Positions 8,070 through 16,851 of a DNA stretch of 64,000 nt are shown here, piece after piece. The stretch is taken from NCBI RefSeq assembly GCF_000443165.1, contig NZ_ATJV01000001.1:248001-312000 (forward strand), read 5' to 3'. The DNA is from Thauera terpenica 58Eu. Lineage in GTDB: Bacteria > Pseudomonadota > Gammaproteobacteria > Burkholderiales > Rhodocyclaceae. How positions within the stretch are numbered: the stretch's first letter is position 1; every line of letters begins with the position of its first letter. Under the pieces are notes generated by a model. It had not been told where the DNA came from, searched no databases, and was given only the letters and a program-made list of their open reading frames with translations. Position numbers and translations under genes: made by a program.

Positions 8070-9524
8070 TCAGGCGCGGCGAACCTGCACCTGGGCGCTG
8101 CCCCGGGTCGCCATCGACACCACGAAGTAGCACACCGACGATGCCAGGCAGCCGATCAGCGGGCCCTCGACCCAACCCATGTCGCTCGCCAGCATCAGGG
8201 TGCCGCTGGTGAGGAAGCCAACGATCATCGCCGCCAATGCCCCCGGCACCGTGCCCTGCCAGAAGGTCGAGATGAACACAGGACCGATCATCGCCGCGAG
8301 CAAGGTGCCCGAACCCAGGATGCCCAGCCACGACAGCATGAACGGCGGTGCGTACATCATCATGAACAAGCCAAGCAGGCCCAGACCGACCACCGCCAGG
8401 CGATTGATGGAGAGCGCACGCGGCGAGTCGTGCTGGGCATCCTTGAACAGCGCCAGCCGGATGTCGTGCGAGGTGGCCGAGGCGACCGTGTGCAGCATCG
8501 AGTTGGCCGTGGACTTCATCGCAAAGATGATGAACAGGGTGATGATGCCCTGCACCGCAGGGTGCATGAAGGTCTGCAGATACATCGGCATGGCCTGGTC
8601 TGCTTCAGCCAGTGCAGGCCCATAGGCGCGCATGTACAGGCCGACGATGGGGATCAGGCTCAGCACCCCGCCCATCAGCGCCACATACACTCCGACCCGG
8701 TGCATCTTCACGTCCGGGCGGAAAGCCAGGAAGCGCACCGCCATGTAGGGCAGGACCGCAGCAAACAGGAAGGCGTACGGCAGCACGAAGAACACCGAGC
8801 TCTTGCTGTCACCGTAAGGCGCAGCCGTTTCCGGATTGAGCAGCGAGGGATTGATGTCGTTGAGTCGGGTCACCCAGTCGCTCAGGTCGACGCTGAAGAA
8901 CATCTGCCCGGTGATGACCAGGGCGCCCACGACCATGCCGCACACCATGATGGTGTCGGTCCAGGCCACGGCCGCCAACCCACCCCACATGGTGTAGATG
9001 ATGATGATGGAGATCATCATCCACGCGCTGGTGGTCATGTCTATGCCCAGCCACGACGCGCCCAGCATGCCGACCGCCTTGATCTGGCTGACCATGAACA
9101 CCATCAGCAGCACGATGGTGATGATGGCGGCCACGCCTTGCAACAGACGCCCGCCGTCACCGCCGCCATGGATTTGCGCGATGTATTCGGGAATGGTGTT
9201 GCTGCCCATCTTGAGCGCGCGCTTCTGCATCGAGTTGGCGAAGAACAGCACGGCAATCATCATCGCCGGGGCAAAGAAGAAGTTGCCCAGGACTTCGATC
9301 GCGCCGAACTCATGGGCCACGCCGGGCGAGCCCATGAAGCCCCATCCGCTGAAGCCGGTGGCGACGATGGTGCTCGCGCCGACAAAGGGGCCAAGACTTC
9401 GGCCAGCGAGCAGAAAGCCACCTTCGTCGCTTTCACTGACGGTACGCGACGACATCGCGCCCACGCCTATCATCACCGCGAAGGTGGCGATCATCAGCAC
9501 CCAGTTGAGTGTGGTGTAGTCCAT
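8070..9524 (-). CDS. Sodium:solute symporter (SSS/SLC5), candidate creatinine/creatine permease
   Basis: A 484-residue inner-membrane symporter with about 13 hydrophobic segments. SSS landmarks are FLLAGRSLGPFVGASTIVATGFSG-like sodium-site segments near residues 35-55, GGLAAVAWTDTIM and PYMAVRFLAFR. ATG 9524 is chosen because AAGGTGAG lies just upstream; the frame is open to 9587. A 37-codon membrane peptide gene ends 4 nt before it. The next genes upstream encode creatininase and creatinase on the same strand, so creatinine or creatine is the most economical substrate. That is context inference; SSS sequence alone does not define a substrate. Confidence 0.92.
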   Translation of the reverse strand: MDYTTLNWVLMIATFAVMIGVGAMSSRTVSESDEGGFLLAGRSLGPFVGASTIVATGFSGWGFMGSPGVAHEFGAIEVLGNFFFAPAMMIAVLFFANSMQKRALKMGSNTIPEYIAQIHGGGDGGRLLQGVAAIITIVLLMVFMVSQIKAVGMLGASWLGIDMTTSAWMMISIIIIYTMWGGLAAVAWTDTIMVCGMVVGALVITGQMFFSVDLSDWVTRLNDINPSLLNPETAAPYGDSKSSVFFVLPYAFLFAAVLPYMAVRFLAFRPDVKMHRVGVYVALMGGVLSLIPIVGLYMRAYGPALAEADQAMPMYLQTFMHPAVQGIITLFIIFAMKSTANSMLHTVASATSHDIRLALFKDAQHDSPRALSINRLAVVGLGLLGLFMMMYAPPFMLSWLGILGSGTLLAAMIGPVFISTFWQGTVPGALAAMIVGFLTSGTLMLASDMGWVEGPLIGCLASSVCYFVVSMATRGSAQVQVRRA

Positions 9525-9528
9525 GATC

Positions 9529-9642
9529 TCACCTTCCGCCCTGACGGTTTTCACGCGAAGAACGCAACCACGCCGTACCGAACGCAATCGCCAGCATCAC
9601 TGCATTGAGCAGCAAGAAAGTATCAACCACCCAGGAATTCAT
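9529..9642 (-). CDS. 37-residue symporter small accessory membrane protein
   Basis: A very short gene, MNSWVVDTFLLLNAVMLAIA followed by FGTAWLRSSRENRQGGR, with one central transmembrane helix and a basic C-terminus. ATG 9642 is preceded by GAGGAG at good spacing. Its stop codon lies 4 nt before the symporter ATG, so the two are almost certainly translationally coupled. Small one-helix proteins encoded directly before SSS symporters are a known arrangement (symporter small accessory proteins); a role in assembly or activity of the carrier is inferred. It is easily missed by length-filtered gene callers. Confidence 0.8.
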   Translation of the reverse strand: MNSWVVDTFLLLNAVMLAIAFGTAWLRSSRENRQGGR

Positions 9643-9871
9643 GTCTGTCTCCTCATTATTTTGGTTCGACACCGGCTTGGGCCGTGTCGACCGACCGAGA
9701 CTCCGTCGCCGCCTTGGGGAGAACGCGGCGACGGGTTCGGCACAAAATCTCCCGCGCGCGGGAGCAAACCTCGATCAATGGGTGTTTTTTCTCCTGTCAT
9801 GAGCGGCGCGCAGCGCGCAGGGCTCACCCGCGACCAGACATCGCTACAGGTGAATCACTGGACAAGCCAGG

Positions 9872-9891
9872 GCCGGCGCCGAAGCACCGGC
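9872..9891 (-). terminator. Stable hairpin just after the creatininase gene
   Basis: Eight base pairs (one G-U) closed by a UUCG loop, minus-strand reading GCCGGTGC-TTCG-GCGCCGGC, starting 8 nt after the creatininase stop. It lacks a T tract, so it may be a 3'-end stabilising structure or a rho-assisted end rather than a full intrinsic terminator. Confidence 0.45.
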
Positions 9892-9898
9892 ACGAAGC

Positions 9899-10669
9899 TC
9901 AGTCGAAGGCGGTGGCCAGCTCGTGGCTGATGCCGTCGACGCAGACTTTCAGCAGGGTTTCGCCGTGTTCGGCCGAAGCCCGCTTCGCCGAGGACAGGCA
10001 GCCCGAGGCGGGGGTCCATTCCGGCTTGATGGGAAAGAAATCGTAGGGCGGGAACTCGGCCGGGGCGTGGTCGCAGACCTGCTCCATATCGACCAGGTGG
10101 GGATGCAGGTGCAGCATGAGCGAGGTCTCGAGCACGCCTCCATGCTCCACTGCCCAACCGGGAAACTCGCCCTGGTAGATGGCATCGATCGCGTCCTGGG
10201 TGACGAAGTCCCAGTACGACAGGACTACCGTGGAGAAATCGCGAATGCCGTCCCAGCGCAGCTCGCGCTGGGCAAGGTCGACGCCTTCGACGATGAAGGC
10301 GGAGTTCTCGTAGTGACCATTGACCAGCACGGTCTTGCGTACGCCGTGGCGCGCAAGCTCCTTCAGCACGTCCTTGATCGTCGAGGTCACGGTCTGCCCA
10401 TCCAGGCTGGTCGTGCCCGGCATATGGTTTCCGCCGCCGCTCTTTTGCTGCGATTTGTAGCCGTAGGCGATGGCCGGCGCGACCAGGGCATCGATGCGCG
10501 CAGCGACCCGCTCGGAAATGGCAGTCGGCAACAGCACGTCCGGGTTCATGGACATGTGCGGGCCATGCTGCTCGAGCGCGCCGACCGGAATCAGCACCGG
10601 CGTCTTGCCGTCGCGGACCTTGGCGTCGTACACGGGCCAGGTCAGCTCGGAAATATGAACACTGTTCAT
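9899..10669 (-). CDS. Creatininase (creatinine amidohydrolase)
   Basis: A 256-residue metal-dependent cyclic amidohydrolase that interconverts creatinine and creatine (EC 3.5.2.10) in the cytoplasm. It follows the Pseudomonas putida enzyme closely. Metal-binding residues Glu33 and His35 lie in VGALEQHGPHM, Asp44 in MNPDVLLP, and His119 and Glu121 in VNGHYENS, each one position before the P. putida numbering. GYKSQQKSGGGNH and GTTSLDG are also characteristic, as is the tryptophan of LSYWDFV. It is next to creatinase on the same strand, which supports the substrate. A general creatininase-family protein (for example a mycofactocin or GTP-cyclohydrolase-like member) is far less likely. Confidence 0.95.
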   Translation of the reverse strand: MNSVHISELTWPVYDAKVRDGKTPVLIPVGALEQHGPHMSMNPDVLLPTAISERVAARIDALVAPAIAYGYKSQQKSGGGNHMPGTTSLDGQTVTSTIKDVLKELARHGVRKTVLVNGHYENSAFIVEGVDLAQRELRWDGIRDFSTVVLSYWDFVTQDAIDAIYQGEFPGWAVEHGGVLETSLMLHLHPHLVDMEQVCDHAPAEFPPYDFFPIKPEWTPASGCLSSAKRASAEHGETLLKVCVDGISHELATAFD

Positions 10670-10764
10670 CTCGTGGTCTCCTCTTCATTATTGGGCGTGG
10701 CGGATTCAGAGCGCTGAATGGCGCCCGCCGCGCTTGCCTTGAAACGTGTCCAGGGCAAGCCTGC

Positions 10765-10798
10765 GCCGGGTCAAGCCTTCACTGGCGCCTGACCCGGC
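10765..10798 (-). terminator. Hairpin after the creatinase gene
   Basis: A perfect 9-bp inverted repeat, GCCGGGTCA (10765-10773) and TGACCCGGC (10790-10798), 22 nt beyond the creatinase stop codon. No T tract follows on the minus strand. A second inverted repeat, GCTTGCC/GGCAAGC, sits at 10732-10738 and 10754-10760, closer to creatininase. Either could end or process the creatinase message; the second could instead be an operator for creatininase. Confidence 0.4.
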
Positions 10799-10819
10799 GG
10801 CGGCTGCAGCAGACTACGC

Positions 10820-12064
10820 TCAAGCCTTGATGATGTTGTGCTTCGGACCGTAGCCAAAGCCGGTGATGTTTTCCGCACCGTTCTCGGTCACGACCAGGAT
10901 GTCGTGCTCGCGGTAGCCACCGGCGCCCGGCATGCCTTCGGGCAGCATGATCATCGGCTCGATCGACACCACCATGTTCGGCTCGAGCACGGTTTCGATG
11001 TCTTCACGGAACTCCAGCCCGGCTTCGCGACCGTAGTAGTGCGACAGCACACCGAAGGAGTGGCCGTAGCCGAAGGTGCGGTACTGCAGCAGGCCGTGCT
11101 CGGCAAAGATCTCGTTGAGCTCAGCGGCGAGGTCGCAGCAGCGCACGCCCGGCTTCACCAGCTTCAGACCGGCCTCGTGCACCTTGACGTTGACCTCCCA
11201 CGCCTTCAGCGAGGCGTCGTCGACGTGGTCGAAGAACATCGTGCGCTCGAGCGCGGTGTAGTAGCCCGAGATCATCGAGAAGCAGTTCAGGGACAGGATG
11301 TCGCCCTTTTGCACCTTGCGTGTGGTCACCGGGTTGTGGGCGCCGTCGGTGTTGATGCCCGACTGGAACCAGGTCCAGGTGTCCATCAGCTCCGAATCCG
11401 GGAAGCGCTTGGCAATCTCGCGGATCATCGCCTGCGTGCCGGCCAGCGCCACTTCGTGCTCGGGTGCGCCCTCGTGCACCGCTGCGGCCACCGCTGCGCC
11501 ACCGACGTCACACACATTGGCGCCGTGCTTGATGAGGACGATTTCCTCATCGGACTTGATCATGCGCATGCGCATCGTGCCCGGGCCGACGTCGACCAGC
11601 TGAGCCGCCGGCAGCGCTGCCTTCAGCTTTTCCAGACGCTCGACCGGGATGTGGTCGAACTCCACCCCGACCCGACCCTTGTTGGGGATTTCCTGCTGCA
11701 CGGCACGGAAATAGTTGTCACGGCGCCAGTCGGTGTAGACCACGTTGTAGTCACCGAAGGTGCGACGCCAGGGTTGGCCACCATCGATGTTGGCGCTGAT
11801 CGACACCACCTTGTCCTGGGTCACGACCAGGCCGTAGGGGCGACCGAAGGAGCAGTACAGGAAGTCGCTGTAGTAGTTGATGTTGTGCATCGACGTAAAC
11901 AGGATGGCGTCGATGTTGTTGGCGGCCATGTGGGCGCGCAGCTTGGACTGGCGGTTGATGTATTCCTGGTCGGAGAAAGTGTGCTTCACCTTTTCCCCGT
12001 TCTCGATGCGCAACAGATCCTTCATCTCGCTCATCGACTTGATGTCATTGGCCGCATTCGTCAT
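10820..12064 (-). CDS. Creatinase (creatine amidinohydrolase)
   Basis: A 414-residue pita-bread-fold hydrolase (EC 3.5.3.3) that cleaves creatine to sarcosine and urea. Near-identical blocks to P. putida creatinase include NINYYSDFLYCSFGRPY, SANIDGGQPWRR, DTWTWFQSGINTDGAHNPVT and YRTFGYGHSFG. The catalytic histidine is His243, equivalent to His232 of P. putida after an 11-residue N-terminal extension. It lacks the metal ligands of related aminopeptidases, as expected. It is followed by creatininase and the symporter on the same strand and preceded by a regulator gene. No urease or urea carboxylase lies in the window, so the fate of the urea is unseen. Confidence 0.96.
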   Translation of the reverse strand: MTNAANDIKSMSEMKDLLRIENGEKVKHTFSDQEYINRQSKLRAHMAANNIDAILFTSMHNINYYSDFLYCSFGRPYGLVVTQDKVVSISANIDGGQPWRRTFGDYNVVYTDWRRDNYFRAVQQEIPNKGRVGVEFDHIPVERLEKLKAALPAAQLVDVGPGTMRMRMIKSDEEIVLIKHGANVCDVGGAAVAAAVHEGAPEHEVALAGTQAMIREIAKRFPDSELMDTWTWFQSGINTDGAHNPVTTRKVQKGDILSLNCFSMISGYYTALERTMFFDHVDDASLKAWEVNVKVHEAGLKLVKPGVRCCDLAAELNEIFAEHGLLQYRTFGYGHSFGVLSHYYGREAGLEFREDIETVLEPNMVVSIEPMIMLPEGMPGAGGYREHDILVVTENGAENITGFGYGPKHNIIKA

Positions 12065-12188
12065 CGCTTGTCACTCCTTTGGTTTCGGTCTTTGGTATCC
12101 AGCCTGCCGGTCGCACTCAAACTGCGTACTGACAAGGTGAGCCAATGCTAGAGAAGGCCGCAGGAGCAGAATTTCCGCCTGCCGACGT

Positions 12189-12208
12189 GCACTTGCGTAA
12201 AAACGACT
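12189..12208 (-). promoter_or_regulatory. Operator-like motif upstream of the creatinase gene
   Basis: The plus-strand sequence GCACTTGCGTAAAAACGACT shares CACTTG, then T, A, ACG and C at fixed spacing with the motifs at 7992-8010 and 14482-14501. It lies about 134 nt upstream of the creatinase start in the 265-bp gap after the regulator gene, a suitable place for an AraC-type activator. Confidence 0.5.
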
Positions 12209-12329
12209 TTTCCACGGATAGACGAAGTTAATGGCATCTGGCGATGTGCACGAGCCCCGTCCGGGGCACGCCACGCACAGGCTCAGGCGCGACAGGCGCG
12301 CGCCCGAGCGGGCGGAATGTCAGCCGAAA

Positions 12330-13454
12330 TCAGTGCTGCGGAGCGTTTTCGTCGAGCGCGTCAGCGTCTTCATCGCGCGCGTCGCCGTCGCCGTGCTGGC
12401 CTGAAGTGGCCTTGGCGTCCGCGGTCACATTGGCGTACCGATCGCCATCGACAGCCTGCCGGCGGCGATCGGCGCTGGGCGAAATGCCGAAGCACGCGTT
12501 GTAGCGATGGGAAAAATGCGCAAAGGAGACAAAGCCGCAAGCCATGACGATGTCGGCAATCGAGCGGTTGGTGCGGGTCATGAGCTGGCGGGCGCGCTCC
12601 AGACGCAATTGCAGGTAGTACTGGCGCGGCGTGCAGTTGAGTGTTTCGCGAAACAGGCGCTCGATCTGCCGCGCCGAGAACTGCATGTGTTTCGCGATCT
12701 CCTCCATCGTCAGCGGCTCTTCGATGTTGCACTCCATGAGCTTGATGGCTTCGACCAGCTTCGGATGCGAAGTCGCGGCCACGTCACGCAGCGCGGTTCT
12801 TTGCCGCCCCTCCGAACCCCGGCAATCGTAGAGCAGCAGCTCGGCCACCGCCGCGCCGACCCGAGGCCCGCCCTCACCCAGACCGATGAGGTGGATCATC
12901 ATCTCCACCGGCGCAATACCCCCGCTGCACGAGCAGCGGTTGCGGTCGACCTCGTAGAGCTTGGACGACACCACCAGGCGCGGAAAACGGTCGAGCAGCG
13001 AATCCATGTCTTCCCAGTGGATGGTGCTGCGATAACCGTCGAGCAACCCGGCGCAGGCCAGAAAGTAACTGCCGGTGTCCACTCCGCCCAGCGCCACGCC
13101 GTTCGCGGCCTGCGCTCGCAGCCAGCGCACGATGGGTTCGTTGCCCGTCGTCGGCAAGGGATTGGGGCCGAGCACCAGTATGGCGTCGAGCTCCATGGCA
13201 TCATCCGCCGCGCAGTCAGGGGTGATGCACACCCCTGCACTGGAGCGCACCGAGGCGCCGTTGAGCGTGAGCGTGACGCACTGATAGAGGGCTTTTCTGG
13301 CCACCGTGTTGGCAAGACGCAATGGGTCGACCACTGCACCGAAACTGATCAGCGAGAACCCGGGCACGAGCAGAAAACCAACGCGCACCGGCTCGCCTGC
13401 GCCGCGCCCGCCCCAATGGCTGACGGCTCGATCCGAGCTCGACTCCTTGTCCAA
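12330..13454 (-). CDS. GlxA/GbdR-type AraC-family transcriptional regulator
   Basis: A 374-residue regulator with an N-terminal DJ-1/PfpI-like (class I glutamine amidotransferase-like) domain, VRVGFLLVPGFSLISFGAVV to about residue 200. Its nucleophile-elbow region reads GGVDTGSYFLACAGLLDG, with no obvious catalytic Cys. A C-terminal AraC double helix-turn-helix follows, with LTMEEIAKHMQFSARQIERL and RSIADIVMACGFVSFAHFSH. This architecture matches GbdR, SouR and CdhR regulators of betaine, sarcosine and carnitine catabolism. The TTG start at 13454 is backed by AAGGAGA 7 nt upstream. It lies between purU and creatinase on one strand and is the prime candidate to bind the shared motif. The last 40 residues are acidic and low-complexity. 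Confidence 0.92.
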   Translation of the reverse strand: MDKESSSDRAVSHWGGRGAGEPVRVGFLLVPGFSLISFGAVVDPLRLANTVARKALYQCVTLTLNGASVRSSAGVCITPDCAADDAMELDAILVLGPNPLPTTGNEPIVRWLRAQAANGVALGGVDTGSYFLACAGLLDGYRSTIHWEDMDSLLDRFPRLVVSSKLYEVDRNRCSCSGGIAPVEMMIHLIGLGEGGPRVGAAVAELLLYDCRGSEGRQRTALRDVAATSHPKLVEAIKLMECNIEEPLTMEEIAKHMQFSARQIERLFRETLNCTPRQYYLQLRLERARQLMTRTNRSIADIVMACGFVSFAHFSHRYNACFGISPSADRRRQAVDGDRYANVTADAKATSGQHGDGDARDEDADALDENAPQH

Positions 13455-13564
13455 TTGCTTGTCTCCTTCCCCGCAAAGCCTCCGCTGGCGTGACGCCGCC
13501 GCGGGGCCTCGGTTTCCGTGGGATCTGGCGCCCCTGGCGGATTATTCTTGTATGTGAAAGCAGT

Positions 13565-14428
13565 TTAGATGAGAACCACCGTGCGCGTACCGTTGAGGAA
13601 TACCCTGCGCTCGAGGTGGTAACGCACCGCGCGCGCCAACGCCTGGCACTCCATGTCGCGCCCCACCGACAGTAGCTGTTCGGCACCGCCGGCATGGCTC
13701 ACGCGCTCGACGACCTGCTCGATGATAGGACCCTCATCCAGGTCGGTCGTCACATAGTGTGCGGTCGCGCCAATGAGCTTGACCCCGCGTGCGTAGGCCT
13801 GATGGTAGGGCTTGGCACCCTTGAAGCCGGGCAGAAAGGAGTGGTGGATGTTGATCGCACGGCCTTCGAGCTGGTGGCACAGCTCCTGCGACAGCACCTG
13901 CATGTAGCGCGCCAGCACCACCAGTTCGGCACCGGTCGAGTCCACGATCTGCATCAGCTTGGCTTCCTGCTCCGGCTTGGTCGCCTCGCTGATCGGCAGG
14001 TGATGGAAAGGCAGGCCATCGGCCGCCACCAGCGGACCGAGATCGGGATGGTTGGACACCACGCCGACGATGTCGATCTTCAATTCGCCAATGCGCCAGC
14101 GGTACAACAGGTCACGCAGGCAATGGTCGAGCCTGGACACCATGATCAGCACCTTCGGCCGCTCGGACAGCGCGTGCATCGCCCATTCCATCTGAAAACG
14201 CGCAGCGACCGGCTCGAAGTCAGCGCGCAGGCTTGACGGAATCACAGCAGCATCCGAACCCGGACGAAACACCGCGCGCACGAAGAAGCGCTGGCTCAGG
14301 TCGTCGTCGAAGCAGGAGAACTCATTGATGTAACAGCCGTGGCCATCCAGAAACCCCGAGATCGCCGCGACCTGGCCGGATTTGCTCGGACACGCCACCT
14401 TCAACACCCAACGCTGCTCTGCAGTCAT
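13565..14428 (-). CDS. purU: Formyltetrahydrofolate deformylase
   Basis: A 287-residue enzyme that hydrolyses 10-formyl-THF to formate and THF (EC 3.5.1.10). An N-terminal ACT domain (WVLKVACPSKSGQVAAISGF) is followed by a formyltransferase-type catalytic domain with the active-site stretch INIHHSFLPGFKGAKPYHQA and LDEGPIIEQ. ATG 14428 has AGGAGA upstream. It is divergent from the formate dehydrogenase operon and shares its promoter region. PurU homologues beside sarcosine or betaine pathways are thought to regenerate THF while releasing formate, which Fds could then oxidise. It is separate from purine genes here, supporting a catabolic role. Confidence 0.95.
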   Translation of the reverse strand: MTAEQRWVLKVACPSKSGQVAAISGFLDGHGCYINEFSCFDDDLSQRFFVRAVFRPGSDAAVIPSSLRADFEPVAARFQMEWAMHALSERPKVLIMVSRLDHCLRDLLYRWRIGELKIDIVGVVSNHPDLGPLVAADGLPFHHLPISEATKPEQEAKLMQIVDSTGAELVVLARYMQVLSQELCHQLEGRAINIHHSFLPGFKGAKPYHQAYARGVKLIGATAHYVTTDLDEGPIIEQVVERVSHAGGAEQLLSVGRDMECQALARAVRYHLERRVFLNGTRTVVLI

Positions 14429-14481
14429 GATTTTGTCTCCTCTGATTGTGGGCGCCAAACCTTAAGCCCACGCATCACGAA

Positions 14482-14501
14482 CCACTTGTCTGGAAACGAC
14501 A
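14482..14501. promoter_or_regulatory. Operator-like motif in the purU/fds divergent promoter
   Basis: The plus-strand sequence CCACTTGTCTGGAAACGACA fits the same pattern as the motifs upstream of creatinase and metF. It is centred 63 nt upstream of the purU start and about 240 nt upstream of fdsG. It is therefore best placed to control purU, but could act on both. Confidence 0.55.
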
Positions 14502-14668
14502 ACTTGGACCTGAATAATGACAACTCCGTCGATGAAGGCGAGGTATTCGCAGCTCACGCTTCAAACCCGCCTCGCCAGCGCCCCCGCCACGTCGCGCGCT
14601 GATCACGCGCGGCCGATTCGCTCACCAAGCCCCCCCGGCAAAAACACGTGACCTGAAAACGATTTGCT

Positions 14669-14696
14669 TTGAAAGAACTCAAACCTCGCCTATCGT
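14669..14696 (+). promoter_or_regulatory. Candidate sigma-70 promoter for the fds operon
   Basis: TTGAAA (14669-14674) and TATCGT (14691-14696) are separated by 16 nt and lie directly before fdsG. Both hexamers match the consensus reasonably well. Transcription would start near 14703. If the first gene starts at GTG 14730, the leader is about 27 nt. Confidence 0.4.
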
Positions 14697-14729
14697 CCGC
14701 ATTATCCGATGCCCCTGCGGAGTCCCGCC

Positions 14730-15224
14730 GTGACGAACCCATTGCCCACCCAAGCCCGCCTCCACGCCCTGATCGACGCGCACCGTGCCCGCCCGGGCGC
14801 CACCCTGCCCATGCTGCACGCCATCCAGGACAGCTTCGGCTACGTGCCTGACGAAGCACTGCCGATGATCGCCAGCGCGCTCAATCTGTCGCGCGCCGAA
14901 ATACAGGGCGTGGTCAGCTTTTACCCCCACTTCCGCCGCAGCCCACCCGGCCGCCACATCGTTCAGATATGCCGCGCCGAGTCCTGTCTGGCGATGGGCG
15001 CGGAAGCGCTCGAGGCCCACGTCAAGGCACAACTCGGCGTCGACTTTCATCAGACCACCGCCGACGGCACGGTGACGCTGGAGCCGGTGTATTGCCTCGG
15101 CAACTGCGCCTGTTCGCCGGCGATACGGGTGGATGACGACATCTTCGGCCGCGTCAGCGCGCGCCGCTTCGACGCCATCGTCGAAGAACTCCAGCACCCC
15201 GCTGGCGAAGGAGCCTCGGCATGA
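14730..15224 (+). CDS. fdsG: NAD-dependent formate dehydrogenase gamma subunit
   Basis: The small [2Fe-2S] subunit (NuoE/HoxE-like) of the soluble molybdenum formate dehydrogenase. After an N-terminal helical region comes a thioredoxin-like domain with four cluster ligands in CRAESC and CLGNCAC. The GTG at 14730 is preferred (GGAG about 9 nt upstream); an in-frame ATG at 14709 lacks a ribosome site. The gene overlaps fdsB by the ATGA at 15221. The gene order fdsG-fdsB-fdsA-fdhD-fdsD matches the fdsGBACD operon of Cupriavidus necator. Confidence 0.93.
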   Translation: MTNPLPTQARLHALIDAHRARPGATLPMLHAIQDSFGYVPDEALPMIASALNLSRAEIQGVVSFYPHFRRSPPGRHIVQICRAESCLAMGAEALEAHVKAQLGVDFHQTTADGTVTLEPVYCLGNCACSPAIRVDDDIFGRVSARRFDAIVEELQHPAGEGASA

Positions 15225-16774
15225 GCGTCCGCATCTACGTCCCCATCGATTCCAGCGCGCTGTCGCTGGGCGCCGAGCAGGTCGCGCGCGCGATCCGGCA
15301 CCAAGCCCAAGCGCGCGGCATCGCGATCGAACTGGTACGCAACGGTTCGCGCGGCCTGTTCTGGCTCGAACCCCTGGTCGAGGTCGACACCGCGCACGGC
15401 CGTGTCGCCTACGGCCCGGTGCAGGCGGAAGACGTACCCGGCCTGTTCGATGCCGGTTTTCACCAGGGCGAACAGGGGCACGCACTGTGCCAGGGCCAGA
15501 CCGAACAGATCCCCTTCCTCGCCCGCCAGGAACGCCTCACCTTCGCCCGCGTCGGCGTGACTGATCCACTGAGCCTGGACGACTACCTGGCCCACGGCGG
15601 CTTTGCCGGCCTGAAGCGCGCAGTCGCGCTCACCCCCGCCACGGTGGTGCAGGAGGTCACCGACTCCGGTCTGCGTGGCCGTGGTGGCGCCGCCTTCCCC
15701 ACCGGCATCAAGTGGAAGACGGTGCTCGACACGCCGGCAGCGCAAAAATACATCGCCTGCAACGCCGACGAGGGCGACTCCGGCACCTTTTCCGACCGCA
15801 TGCTGATGGAAGGCGACCCCTACTGCCTGATCGAAGGCATGACCATCGCCGGCCTCGCAGTGGGAGCAAGCCTGGGCTACCTCTACCTGCGCTCCGAGTA
15901 CCCGCACGCCCATCGCACCCTGCAGGTCGCCATCGAACGCGCTCGCGCCGCCGGCTGGCTGGGGACGAACGTGGCCGACAGCGGCCGCGCCTTCGACATC
16001 GACTTGCGCCTGGGCGCCGGCGCCTACATCTGCGGCGAGGAAACCTCGATGCTGGAGAGCATCGAGGGCAAGCGCGGTGTGGTGCGCGCCAAGCCGCCCC
16101 TGCCGGCAGTGTCCGGTCTGTTCGGCCAGCCCACGGTAGTCAACAACGTCATCAGCCTGGCCAGCCTACCCATCATCCTCGCGCGCGGCGCGGCCTTTTA
16201 CCGCGACTACGGCCTGGGGCGCTCACGCGGCACCCTGCCCTTCCAGCTTGCGGGCAACCTGCGTCGCCCCGGCCTGGTGGAAAAAGCCTTCGGTGTGACG
16301 CTGCGCGAACTGCTCGAAGACTACGGCGGCGGCAGCGCCAGCGGACGAGCGCTGCGCACCGCGCAAGTGGGCGGACCGCTGGGCGCCTACCTGCCGGCGG
16401 CGCAGTTCGACGTCGCGCTCGACTACGAGCAATACGCCGCCATGGGGGCGATGGTCGGCCACGGCGGCATCGTCGCCTTTGACGACAGCGTGGACATGGC
16501 GAAGATGGCACGCCACGCGATGGCCTTCTGCGCCGAGGAGTCCTGCGGCAAGTGCACGCCCTGTCGCATCGGCTCGGTGCGCGGCGTGGAAGTCATCGAC
16601 CGCATCATCGCCGGCGAGGAGCGCGACCGAAACCTCGCCCTGCTCGGCTCGCTGTGCGACACCATGCTCGCCGGCTCGCTGTGCGCGATGGGCGGCATGA
16701 CCCCCTACCCGGTGCAGTCCGCACTGAAGCACTTCCCCGAGGACTTCGGCATCGACACCGCCGCAGGGGCGTGA
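15221..16774 (+). CDS. fdsB: NAD-dependent formate dehydrogenase beta subunit (FMN/NAD)
   Basis: The diaphorase subunit that passes electrons from the Fe-S chain to NAD. It is 517 residues, with an N-terminal thioredoxin-like segment, the NuoF-type [16 protein letters not shown] nucleotide-binding motif, [16 protein letters not shown], and the 4Fe-4S ligand motif [12 protein letters not shown] plus a downstream Cys in LGSLCDTM. The start overlaps fdsG by 4 nt. The gap to fdsA is 77 nt. All cofactor motifs look intact. Confidence 0.95.
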   Translation: MSVRIYVPIDSSALSLGAEQVARAIRHQAQARGIAIELVRNGSRGLFWLEPLVEVDTAHGRVAYGPVQAEDVPGLFDAGFHQGEQGHALCQGQTEQIPFLARQERLTFARVGVTDPLSLDDYLAHGGFAGLKRAVALTPATVVQEVTDSGLRGRGGAAFPTGIKWKTVLDTPAAQKYIACNADEGDSGTFSDRMLMEGDPYCLIEGMTIAGLAVGASLGYLYLRSEYPHAHRTLQVAIERARAAGWLGTNVADSGRAFDIDLRLGAGAYICGEETSMLESIEGKRGVVRAKPPLPAVSGLFGQPTVVNNVISLASLPIILARGAAFYRDYGLGRSRGTLPFQLAGNLRRPGLVEKAFGVTLRELLEDYGGGSASGRALRTAQVGGPLGAYLPAAQFDVALDYEQYAAMGAMVGHGGIVAFDDSVDMAKMARHAMAFCAEESCGKCTPCRIGSVRGVEVIDRIIAGEERDRNLALLGSLCDTMLAGSLCAMGGMTPYPVQSALKHFPEDFGIDTAAGA

Positions 16775-16851
16775 GCCCAGCGCCGCGCCGGCCCCACCAA
16801 GGGACAAGCAGCGGGGCAAGCAAGGCGACAGTACAAGAGCAGGAGACAGCA

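Noticed and set aside
6741-9608. A 955-codon open frame on the plus strand
   Set aside because: It runs antisense across the riboswitch, metF and the symporter gene, has unusual His/Arg/Gln composition and no domain.
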